Assembly: GCA_020137815.1 (NCBI GenBank)
Contig: CM035352.1
Coordinates: forward strand, 2,797,131-2,861,130
Direction of reading: 5' to 3'
Length of the DNA: 64,000 nt
DNA from: Hormiphora californensis
Lineage: Eukaryota; Ctenophora; Tentaculata; Cydippida; Pleurobrachiidae
Part shown: positions 1-9,794 of the stretch, in pieces
Numbering within the stretch: position 1 is the stretch's first letter
Layout: each line of letters begins with the position of its first letter
Made by a program: the position numbers and the translations under genes
Notes under the pieces: model-generated
What the model was told of the DNA's origin: nothing
Databases searched by the model: none
Seen by the model: only the letters and a program-made list of their open reading frames with translations

Positions 1-1217
1 GTGAGGGGAACGGCCACAAGCAGATGATACTTCTGTCCTGGAGGTTACCCCTCATCAACTCACCCCTACACAAAGACCACCTGCCGGACCTGATAAACCG
101 ACTACAGAGGAACACCCACCGGTGCAGTAAACTCCTTATCCTGTCTCTCTATCTGGCTGAACCATCCTCCTTCACTAACTCCAGTACTTCAGCTATGTTG
201 TTAGATAGTGCCCTGACCCTCACAGACACAGCCACCTCTTGTGATGCCCTATTCCATCAGCTGATAAACAATGTAGTTGATAACAAGAAGAATTCAGCTA
301 GTGGGTACATACTGTTGAAGAGGGCTGCTGCTAGGAACTCACCGCTTGTTCTCAGACACTTGGAGCTGTTAACATCAGCCCTTGGTAACCCTACCTCAGC
401 TACTAAAAACGAGTTTATCCACTCCAATCATGGATCTGTGTTTATCAGCGTGATTGGGATCCTAGAGGCATTGGGGTTGTCCCTCTTCAAAGTTGTAGAC
501 ACGGCCATGCCCCTGCTCCGTGAGTGTCTAGACTTCATTGTCGTTCATGCCAAGCATCAGATCAGGTTATACAGCTCAACAGTGGTGACGTTCTCTCAGA
601 TCCTCCTGCTATTCCTTGATTGTGACAGAGGTAACGCTACCAAGCTCCTTACTAGTGATTATGTAGAGAGGTTGGAGAGGGTTGATAACATGATGCGTCC
701 ACGGGATCCAGTTGTTGGACAGCTGATTGAGTGTCTCAAGAACGATAGTACTGCCAAGGTTTCTACTTTTGATGAGTCCCAAATGTTGCCATACCTTGCA
801 AAGCTGTCCCTTGAAAGCCCTGAAAATCTGAACATTCTCCAAGACTTGGACGCAGGTAGTATGAGGAAACCTAGTGTGCTGAAGATGTTCCTTGATGAGA
901 TCTGTAGAAGGATGGAGAGTGATCATATCGAGTATAGGACCTTGGCTCACAAACTAGCGATTAGGCACGTGCGACACAGACCCGGGGACAGTGGGGTGGT
1001 TGTTGGGTATGTGGTGGATGCACTTCAGAGTCAGTATCAGGATGTGATACGGTCTGCTGTGGTGGAGATGCCAGAACTGGTGCTGTTGGCAACAGGGGCT
1101 GAGGGGGTTAGGTTGATGAAGATGGCGTACAAGGCAGTGTGTGCTAGTAGAGTGGATGTAGTACCTGAGTTTATGACTATTATCAAAACTGTCATAACTT
1201 CTTCAGATTTGTTTTAG
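1..1217 (+). CDS. INTS1: Integrator complex subunit 1, C-terminal part (5' truncated by window)
   Basis: The frame is open from the first base of the window, so only the C-terminal ~405 residues are present, in one uninterrupted exon ending at TAG 1215-1217. The sequence is helical-repeat-like throughout with no membrane segment. It aligns by eye with the end of animal INTS1: the stretch containing NSPLVLRHLELLTSAL matches the family's conserved helical segment, followed by an NHGSVFISVIGILEAL motif, and near the end MLPYLAKLS and a DLDAGSMRKP motif, then a helix pair with a PELVLL end. INTS1 is the scaffold of the nuclear Integrator complex, which cleaves snRNA and paused transcripts of RNA polymerase II. 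NSF begins only 142 bp downstream on the same strand. The identification is by recalled family similarity. Confidence 0.85.
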   Translation, partial: EGNGHKQMILLSWRLPLINSPLHKDHLPDLINRLQRNTHRCSKLLILSLYLAEPSSFTNSSTSAMLLDSALTLTDTATSCDALFHQLINNVVDNKKNSASGYILLKRAAARNSPLVLRHLELLTSALGNPTSATKNEFIHSNHGSVFISVIGILEALGLSLFKVVDTAMPLLRECLDFIVVHAKHQIRLYSSTVVTFSQILLLFLDCDRGNATKLLTSDYVERLERVDNMMRPRDPVVGQLIECLKNDSTAKVSTFDESQMLPYLAKLSLESPENLNILQDLDAGSMRKPSVLKMFLDEICRRMESDHIEYRTLAHKLAIRHVRHRPGDSGVVVGYVVDALQSQYQDVIRSAVVEMPELVLLATGAEGVRLMKMAYKAVCASRVDVVPEFMTIIKTVITSSDLF

Positions 1218-1359
1218 AAACTGAGTTTTTGTTTTGATTTAAAATTATACAATGCGAATCACTTTATATTCTGACACAAGATAACTTCAAGTTATTGATA
1301 TGATTTCTTCCCCATTATTACATGCTCAATTTAACATCTCTCTCGTTATTTAGCTAGTG

Positions 1360-4300
1360 ATGAGTAGTTGCGGAGCGACGGTAGTGAAGTGCCCTGATCC
1401 AAAGTTAGCTGCACTAAACAGGATCATTGTCAGCATTCAGCAACCAGGTACCCAACAACTCTTCTGAATCACTAAAGTACTTGACCAGTGACCACCATGT
1501 TATATCTCTTTAGTCTTCAGAATTACTTCAGCTTCAGTTATATCTCTTTAGTCTTCAGAATTACTTCAGCTTCAGTTATATCTCTTTAGTCTTCAGAATT
1601 ACTTCAGCTTCACTATTTCATGTGTTCAGGATTCAATGAGAAGAGTATTATTAGTATCACAAAGAGGAATGGGCAGACGTCACTTCATGGGGTAATAATG
1701 AATGCCAAGATAGCTCCTAACACTATTGGGCTGACTGGAGCTGATAGGACGTGGCTGGCAGTACCCTTAGACGAAAAGGTACTGTGTATAACTTGGAGTT
1801 CGAGTCTTGTTTCAATATGAACTGAATCATTAATTCATATTATTTTGAGTTTCAAATAAAACCTGATCTTTCTAACCCATACAACCCTCATTCTAGGTGA
1901 CAATAGCACCTGTCAGTCCCCAAGGTTTGGCCATGGCCTGTATGGTAACATTTTCCATTGAGTTTTATCAAAAGGCCAAAGCGACTAAGAACGCTCTTGA
2001 TACAGATCTATTGGGGAGAGAGTTTACTATGAAACATCCTGATCAACCAGTTCAAATTGGGCAAAAGGTTTGTTGGAATGCAGAAATTCTCACGGAAAAA
2101 CACTAACTCGACCCCCACTTACTTTCTGGACCCCCTCCCCCACTGGAACATATTTAGTAGTCACTAACTGTAACCAATTGATTGCTTCCTTCCAGATGGT
2201 GTTATCGGTACCTGATACTCCTACTCTAATGCTGACTGTACTCAAGATAAGCACAACCAACTATGACATGTCTAAAGTTGATGAAAAGGCGAAACTTGGC
2301 CTGCTCTACAGTAACTCTGAGGTACTGAAACACAATTGAAAGTGCTTAAAACTCATTCGGTTTCTCTCCAATTAACCAGTCCAAGATTAGATATGAGAAA
2401 TCCAAACATTCCACACCAGATTCGGTTCGAGGCGGACAAAGAGTCAGGAGCCTTGTTGAAGGGAGGGGCAGTGGGTATGACGGCAGGTCCTACCATTATC
2501 AACCCAACATGGAACTTTGAAGAAATGGGAATTGGTGGATTGAACACCGAGTTTAGTGCTATCTTCAGACGAGCCTTTGCATCCCGGCTGTTCCCGTCCA
2601 ACATCATTGCTGATCTAGGAATCAAACACGCTAAAGGTTAGTGCAGCACATCAACCCGTCTGTCATAAGTTGCCTGACACTATGTCAGCACTACGCATTA
2701 TGAATAATTCAATCTCATAGCTACGTATTGCAGTGGTAACAAGTTTTAAAGTGAGAGAGAACAGCCCCGATTTTGATGAAACTTGGTCAGAATAGTGTTT
2801 GGTGTCTAATTAGAAGTCAAAAAAATTTTTAGTGCTCAAATCCTAAATTTACGATTTTTAGGTTTTTTAGGTTTTTCGGCTTTTATGGGTTTCAGGAACG
2901 TTCTAGAACAAAATGAATAAAACCATCTTTCTCGGCGTTAAATTCTGCATCGATTATAGTGGTTATAAACCTTTCTATGACGTAAGGTTCAGAAGTTATC
3001 GCGAAAAAGCCCAAACGGGTACATGTGTTAGGGGCGGGTTCATGTTTTAGGCTAACCGGCGAACCTCTTGTCAGAACACCATGTTATAGGGTGTCAATCG
3101 ACGCGTATTGATAAGGAGATCATTTTAGTGAAAATTATTTTGATCTGCGATGTCTGTGTAACGAATGAAACCTAAAAAACCTTACTGAATGAAGCATACC
3201 CGTTTGGTTAAAACATGTGGTAAGGTTTTTTAGGTTTCATTCGTTACACAGACATTGCAGATCAAAATAATTATCACTAAAATGATTTCCTTATCAATAC
3301 GCGTCGATTGACACCCTATAACATGGTGTTCTGACAAGAGGTTCGCCGGTTAGCCTAAAACATGAACCCGCCCCTAACACATGTACCCGTTTGGGCTTTT
3401 TCGCGATAACTTCTGAACCTTACGTCATAGAAAGGTTTATAACCACTATAATCGATGCAGAATTTAACGCCGAGAAAGATGGTTTTATTCATTTTGTTCT
3501 AGAACGTTCCTGAAACCCATAAAAGCCGAAAAACCTAAAAAACCTAAAAATCCTAAATTTAGGATTTGAGCACTAAAAATTTTTTTGACTTCTAATTAGA
3601 CACCAAACACTATTCTGACCAAGTTTCATCAAAATCGGGGCTGTTCTCTCTCACTTTAAGCAATGCCATGATCATATCTCTCCTCTGACCAGCCCAATCT
3701 CTCTGACAGGTGTGTTGTTGTATGGACCCCCGGGAACTGGTAAAACTCTGATGGCCAGGCAAATTGCTAAGATGTTGAACACCCGTAAACCAAAGATTGT
3801 TCAGGTACTGCAGCAGGACACACGTATTGTTATTCAGGACAATCGTCTCTTTTTTGTGTCTTCTCCATGCTAACATATGTTTCTCTTTGAACGATGTATC
3901 CAGTGTGCTTCACCTCTTTCTCCCTCCCCCACTCCCCAGGGCCCAGAGATTCTCAATAAGATGGTGGGAGAGAGCGAGGCGAATGTTCGGGCTTTATTTG
4001 CTGAGGCTGAAGAGGAAGAGAGAAGGATGGGTCCCAACAGTGGTCTACACATCATTATAATGGACGAATTGGATGCAATCTGCAAACAGAGGGGCAGTAC
4101 CAACTCAGGGACTGGGGTTCATGATACAGTTGTCAACCAGCTGCTGAGTAAGATTGATGGAGTGGAACAGCTCAATAACATTCTTATCATTGGCATGACT
4201 AACAGGTATTATAGGCAGCGGTTGTGATGTAATAGATAGTAGTAATTAGAGGCCATGTCTGAGTGTTGACCAACAGTAGAACTAATTTTCTCATCCTAAC

Positions 4301-5951
4301 AACACCTCTATATCTACCCCCTCTCATCGTGCCCCGCCACAACAGATCTGTCTCTTTTTTCATAAAAGAAGAGTTACCACCCCCCCCAGGAAGGATATGA
4401 TAGACGATGCCCTGCTCCGACCAGGTCGTCTGGAGATCCACATGGAGATATCACTACCCAACGAAGAGGGTCGGGTTGAGATCCTGAACATTCACACTGC
4501 CACTATGAAGACTAGTAAGAGATTGGCTGAGGATGTCAGTATAACTGAGTTGGCTGAACACACCAAGAACTTCAGTGGAGCTGATATTGAGGGTCTAGTG
4601 AGGGCGGCACAGAGCTACAGTCTGAATAGCTTTGTAGATCACAATAAGAAGGTAGGAAGGGGGATGGATTTTGGGTGGTGGGGGTAGCTGGTGTTTCGTT
4701 CTAAAGCCGACTAAATATCGAATATATAATGTGATGGTACGGGATGGTGTAAATGGGGAAGGGCGTTATCAGCGTGCTATTCAGATATTTACCACACAAT
4801 ATTCAATGATCTAGGTTGAGATAAAACCGGAAGCGTACAAGCAGCTACAAGTGAAAAGGGAACACTTTATGAGGGCATTAGGAAAACGACATTCAACCCG
4901 CATTTGGTGCTGACATTCAGAATCTTAAGGATTACATTCTTTACGGGATCTTCTCTTGGTCACCATGTGAGTTGGGTTACCATGTCACCGGGTTACCATG
5001 GTTACCATTTGAGTTTACACAGGGTTACCACAGTACTAGTAGCGACATGTACCTCAACACTCCCTCCTCCCCTCCCCCAGTAATAACAAGGCTGTTAGAT
5101 GATGGTGCACTATACTCCAAACAAACAGCTACAAGCGACAGGACAGCCCTTGTGTCCCTTCTCCTAAAGGGTCAGCGGTTCTCCGGGAAGACAGCGATGG
5201 CTGTCAAGATAGCCCTCAATGCGGGGTTCCCCTTCACCAAGATCATTACCCCCGGTAAACTGGTGGAGTTGGGTGATCTCGCTAAAATCAGATATATCTA
5301 CAAGGTCTTCACGGATGCTTACAGGTACACATTTGGTTTGGTTTGGCGTTTTTTTGAAATATACCATCACGTATATCCTGACCCCGTTCTCTCTCATACT
5401 CCCCAATGGGGAGTCCCCATACATCCTCGCCCCAGACCCCATACCCCTTTACCTCGCCCACTTCTGACCCCTCCTACTCCCCCAGATCAGAGATAAGTTG
5501 TGTGATACTAGATGACATTGAAGCGCTCTTTGAATACGTCCCACTTGGTACACGATTCAATATGTCCCTAGTACAAGTAATATCCACCCTCATCAAGGAG
5601 ATGCCCCCACGAGACAAGAAACTAATGGTAATTGCCACAACGTCCCAACCAGAGCTCCTAAACCAGCTGGGTCTCGGGCAGCAGTTCACCCACACTCTTA
5701 GCGTACCAAATGCAACTACAGCGGGGGAGGTGGCTGAGATTATTGAGTGTCTAGGGGATCAACTTAGAGAGCCGGTGTTCGCGACAGAGGATCAGAGAGC
5801 CCAGATACAGGGTGCTGTGCAGGGTAGTGAGGGGGGTATGAGGGGTATTAATATTGGGGTAAAAAGGCTGATCAACGTGTGTATGACAGCTAGACAAGCA
5901 GGTGACAATGCCGCGACACTGTTTAGTGAGTTGTTTAGTAGCAGTTGTTAG
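1360..5951 (+). CDS. NSF: N-ethylmaleimide-sensitive factor, AAA+ SNARE-disassembly ATPase (11 exons, one frame break)
   Basis: Exons: 1360-1447, 1630-1778, 1897-2067, 2196-2321, 2420-2636, 3710-3804, 3940-4205, 4390-4651, 4815-4966, 5081-5324, 5486-5951. All introns are GT-AG and phases agree. Domain order is the N-domain (exons 1-5), AAA D1 and AAA D2. D1 has Walker A GPPGTGKT, Walker [11 protein letters not shown] and the [20 protein letters not shown] stretch. D2 has [10 protein letters not shown] as its Walker A and [10 protein letters not shown] as Walker B. NSF hydrolyses ATP as a hexamer to take SNARE complexes apart with alpha-SNAP. Exon 9 carries one surplus base near 4881 (GCATTAGGAAAACGAC): removing one G gives the conserved [11 protein letters not shown]. 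The corrected length is 744 residues, the same as I recall for human NSF. Intron 5 contains a 906-bp palindromic transposon. Confidence 0.95.
1499..1612 (+). repeat. three tandem copies of a 38-bp unit in NSF intron 1
   Basis: The unit TTATATCTCTTTAGTCTTCA plus 18 further bases is repeated three times without visible change, ending just before the exon 2 acceptor at 1629. Each copy contains several TTCAG or TTTAG strings, so the repeat multiplies pyrimidine-rich, acceptor-like sequence. Confidence 0.9.
2750..3655. mobile_element. 906-bp near-perfect palindromic element, TTAA target site (NSF intron 5)
   Basis: Two ~435-bp arms are reverse complements with few mismatches and surround a loop of about 35 bp near 3185-3219. 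The outermost bases read AGTGAGAGAGAACAG on the left and the reverse complement on the right. TTAA lies immediately outside each end (2746-2749 and 3656-3659). TTAA duplication is characteristic of piggyBac-type transposition. No open frame of note exists inside, so it is non-autonomous. High arm identity suggests recent insertion or arm homogenisation. Confidence 0.85.
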
Positions 5952-6219
5952 GGTGTGATTTTGTGCATGTTTTATGTTATATCTGTTACTGTAAAGATAA
6001 AGAGAACTAGGTTAAAGGGACTAAAGAAATGATAATTTATTAGGAATACTGAGGAAAGGACATTACGAATTATATCTAGAAATACAGACAAGTGATACAC
6101 ACACTAACAAGACTCATGGACGCGATAATGGGGCTAATATTAATTGTCATATTATGGTACAGGTATCTTCTGGGTTTAGTAGGAAGTGTGTTTTAGTTGT
6201 GAAGTGTTCAAGTTGATGT

Positions 6220-7913
6220 CTATCCCTCGGCATTGTAGTCACAGGCGATATACTCGTCCTCAACATCACAATATCTGGGTTCACAGGTCCTCCACCTAGA
6301 GGAGAGAGAAAGGAGTTAGATAGGTGAGAGAGACACACAGACAGTGAGAGATAAAGAAAGAGGGAGAAATGGGAGTTAGTTAGCAGCACTACAAAAAAGA
6401 ATGCTTGGGACACATACCTGAACTGTTGGCCGTCAGCGGAGCAGTCTCCGGGAAGGTCCCACGCAGAGCAGTTGCATTCAGGAGCGGGTATAGCCTTGTC
6501 ATCAGCAGCAGGCTTCTCATCAGCAGGCTTCTCATCAGCTGCAGGTGCAACCTTCTCGTTGTTCTCCTCGGTTTCTTCGTTAATTCGAGGTTCGGGCTGG
6601 GGCTGGCTGTGACACAATTGTAGAGGCCTGGGGGAAAAGGAGGGAGTGAGATGAAGCCATTGAGAAATATATTCTCGAAACACAAGAGGAATATTTCTAG
6701 ACTACTAAGTGACTGCTCCGGAGACAAAAGATGTGAAGGAACTTACAAGTGGGGAACAAGATCGGGACGGACAGTCCAGTGGAGTTTCCTAGACTGAAGG
6801 CAGATGAATCCTCCGCATTGCTCTGAAAACATGTTAGCCGTTAGGGTATTGCCAATAAAGCCTAGGTATAATTGTGATAGGAAACGACGTTAAAATTGTT
6901 AAGATTGAACTTGAGAACATGAAAGTTACACTTACGGACAACTTTGAGGCTGTTCCACACCCACTGTCCAGAGTTCAACTGAAGGTAGCACCCGGTGACC
7001 TTTCCGCCATCACCTAGACCCTCCTCTCCACCGTATTTGGGAATCTCATTCCTGACCTCGGGCTGGCCATATCCTCCTTGCTGGACCTGGGGCTGTTGGC
7101 CGTATCCGCCTTGCTGGACCTGGGGTTGTTGGACGTATCCGCCTTGCTGGACCTGGGGCTGTTGAACGTATCCGCCTTGTTGGACCTGGGGCTGGCCGTA
7201 TCCGCCTTGTTGGACCTGTTGGCCGTATCCTCCTTGTTGGACCTGTTGGCCGTATCCTCCTTGCTGCAGCTGTCCCAAACCTCCATTACCGACTAACCAC
7301 TGTCCTCCAAACTGCTGCTGGGCTCCAAACTGCTGCTGGGCTCCAAACTGCTGCTGGGCTCCAAATTGTTGAGGGGCTCCAAACTGTTGGGGTTGCTGAA
7401 CACCCCATCCCTGCTGCTGGGCTCCAAACTGTTGGGGTTGCTGAACACCCCATCCCTGCTGGGCAGCACCCCATCCCTGTTGGGGAGCACCCCATCCCTG
7501 CTGGATCTGTGGGTTCCAACCTCCGTTCTGTGCATTGTTTCCACCACCGTACTAGAGAGAGGGGGTAGTGATAGGAAAGGGGGTGATAGGAACTTGTGGG
7601 GAGTAAAATTGTCACACAGTCCTCAGAGAGGGAAGCTAAATTACAGAGAAAGAGGGGGAGATTCTTACCTTGGGGGCTCCGTAGACGGCCTTGCCAGTTT
7701 TCACCTTCTTATTGTACTTCTTGGGCTTCTTCTCCGTTGGGGCGACAGTTGCAGTAGATGTAGGGGAGCCAGTGGTACCGGTTGTAGGGGTGCCAGTTGT
7801 AACCGGCAGTTGCCAGTAGTACCGGAGGAGGTAGACTGGGATGAGGTTGAGGTTGATTGCCCCCTCACCAAGCATGGTACGATTACCAAGGTCAAAAAGA
7901 GAGTTAGCCTCAT
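6220..7913 (-). CDS. secreted Gln/Gly-rich tandem-repeat protein with Cys-rich C-terminus
   Basis: Exons in reading order: 7913-7669, 7551-6936, 6822-6747, 6627-6418, 6295-6220, about 407 residues. It starts with a clear signal peptide (MRLTLFLTLVIVPCLVRG), then a Thr/Ser-rich stretch and a Lys-rich linker. Exon 2 encodes repeats of QQGWG and QQFGA, then about seven copies of a QVQQGGYGQ-like unit. A Cys-containing segment (GCYLQLNSGQWVW, then CGGFICLQSRKLHWTV) follows, then a Glu/Ala/Pro/Lys-rich spacer. The C-terminus spans CNCSAWDLPGDC to QFRWRTCEPRYC and has the Trp/Cys/Arg spacing of a thrombospondin type 1 repeat. Exon 1 needs one extra base near 7801-7815 to join the signal peptide frame to the Lys-rich frame, which then ends in phase with exon 2. 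An extracellular-matrix or adhesive role is inferred. No close family is recognised. Confidence 0.75.
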
Positions 7914-8527
7914 GATGAAAGTCTGCCGATGTTGTGGCGTGACGGTGTTTTATACATACCATGATCACCAGATTTGTTGTGTCTAGACAGATGGGAGGAG
8001 GAAATAAAACATGGTTTAAAAGTTTACAGGTACGTCAGCAACATTGACGTGTCGTAGCCCGTAGGATCTTTGGATTTATCGAGTGTGTGTGTGTGTATGT
8101 GATATATGAGGTAGCAGCTGTGTGCGAGTATGGGCCTGATAGGGAGAGAGGGGGTGTACAATACATGGTAATCGTATTGAAACTACAGAGATAGAGGGAC
8201 GACTGTGTGTATGTACCAGACGAGACTGAGCATGATATTCAGGGTAGAGATACAAATAGAGTGATTGCTGGTTGATCACTTCTACACAGACAACCGAGAG
8301 AAAAGTTATGTGCAGTGTTTTTTTGGAGTAAGGGTAATTTATGTTTGCTATTATATATTATGTTGAATGTACGGAAAATGTTGAGTCATTTAGTTGTGTG
8401 TTTGTGTGATTATGTGACTGTCACAATTAATTCTTCCAATTTCGTTTCACCCCAACAACAAGACCCTGATTTCTCTTCCCCTTATTGTCCAAACTCCCAT
8501 GTTATCTAAACTCTAATATTTATAGCC
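7914..8527. other. 614-bp intergenic region between divergent genes
   Basis: This segment separates the start of the minus-strand secreted-protein gene from the plus-strand NDUFS7 start, so it should hold both promoters. It contains a short (GT)n run near 8084-8096. No TATA box or other element can be assigned by eye. Confidence 0.5.
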
Positions 8528-9542
8528 ATGATAATAAGAAACTCCCTCCTCCTGTCACGGGTCCTGCCCCTGACAGCCCGTGCTCTAGCCTCTTCCTCCA
8601 ATATCCCCGCGGCCAAGTCAGTGGACCCCAACTCACTCGCTGCCAGGACGGGGTACGATCTGGAGAACCCAGGGAAAGTTGGGTCTCGTCTACCCGGTAA
8701 ATACAATGAAGTATGATGAAGCGTGTTAGGTGCTTAGTGGACTATACCAAGCCCCTCCCCAAGTTGATACATTCATTGTATTTGTCTGCCATCTCCGAAC
8801 CGGAACTGTGTAGCGTGAGCATAGAAACAGTCATGTCATCACAGTGATAGCACTAATTCCCGTTCAGATATTGCAAATAACACGGGAGAGTATGCCATCA
8901 CGAAACTAGACCATCTCTTTAACTGGGCTAGGAAGAACTCAATGTGGCCCCTGACATTCGGACTGGCTTGTTGTGCTGTAGAGATGATGCAGAGCGCGGC
9001 TGCCAGGTAACAGCAATCTTTTATCACAATCTGTTATCATAATCTGTTATCATACCACAATCTGTTATCACAATCTGTTATCACAATCTGTTATCATAAT
9101 CTGTTATCATAATCTGTTATCATATCACACAATCTGTTATCATAATCTGTTATCACAATATATTGCTGGTTGAAATTATAAATCCTCTGTTATCAGGTAC
9201 GATTTTGACAAGTTTGGTGTTGTGTTCCGGGCGAGTCCCAGACAGGCTGACGTTATGATTGTAGCGGGCACACTGACAAACAAAATGGCGCCTGCCCTCC
9301 GGAAGTGTTACGACCAGATGGCAGATCCAAAGTGGGTGATCTCAATGGGGTCATGTGCCAATGGGGGTGGTTACTACCATTACAGTTACAGTGTGGTGCG
9401 GGGATGTGATAGGGTAGTTCCTGTAGATATATATGTGCCTGGGTGTCCACCTACCGCTGAGGCACTACTCTATGGCATCCTGCAGTTGCAGAAGAAGATC
9501 CAGTCTGAGAGGAGGGTCCTACATTACTATAGGAGGCAATAA
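8528..9542 (+). CDS. NDUFS7: NADH dehydrogenase (ubiquinone) Fe-S protein 7, complex I PSST/20-kDa subunit
   Basis: Three exons (8528-8696, 8868-9006, 9197-9542) join in phase to 217 residues. The first ~30 residues, rich in Arg, Leu and Ser and lacking acidic residues, look like a mitochondrial presequence. The mature part carries the N2 cluster ligands in their family contexts: [10 protein letters not shown] (two adjacent Cys), [19 protein letters not shown] and [15 protein letters not shown]. It also has [20 protein letters not shown]. The subunit holds the terminal [4Fe-4S] cluster N2 and passes electrons to ubiquinone in the matrix arm of complex I. The protein is intact with no frame break. 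Intron 2 is largely a 15-bp minisatellite. Confidence 0.97.
9017..9165 (+). repeat. 15-bp minisatellite in NDUFS7 intron 2
   Basis: About nine copies of CAATCTGTTATCATA and close variants (ATAATCTGTTATCA, ACAATCTGTTATCA) occupy most of the 190-bp intron between exons 2 and 3. The acceptor itself (CTCTGTTATCAG) is built from the same motif. Confidence 0.9.
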
Positions 9543-9794
9543 GAAGTGATTGTTTGGAAATAGTTAATTGAGAGACTACTGTAATGTGATAAACACTTAA
9601 AATGAGATGTGTATAATTGAGAGGCCCTCAGTTAAGTTATTTTGAATGTACACACATCTTCACTTTTTGCTAAATAACCACAGTGTTTTAATTAACTCTC
9701 CAACCACCCTTCTCTCTTTCTTTCGCATTCTTGCCATTGCCTAAACCCGATCCTCTTTCTCTATCACATCCCCAACCTCCCTCCTCCCCTAGTT

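Noticed and set aside
7078-7296. Plus-strand Leu-rich frame over the Gln/Gly repeats
   Set aside because: It is the antisense shadow of the repeat exon.
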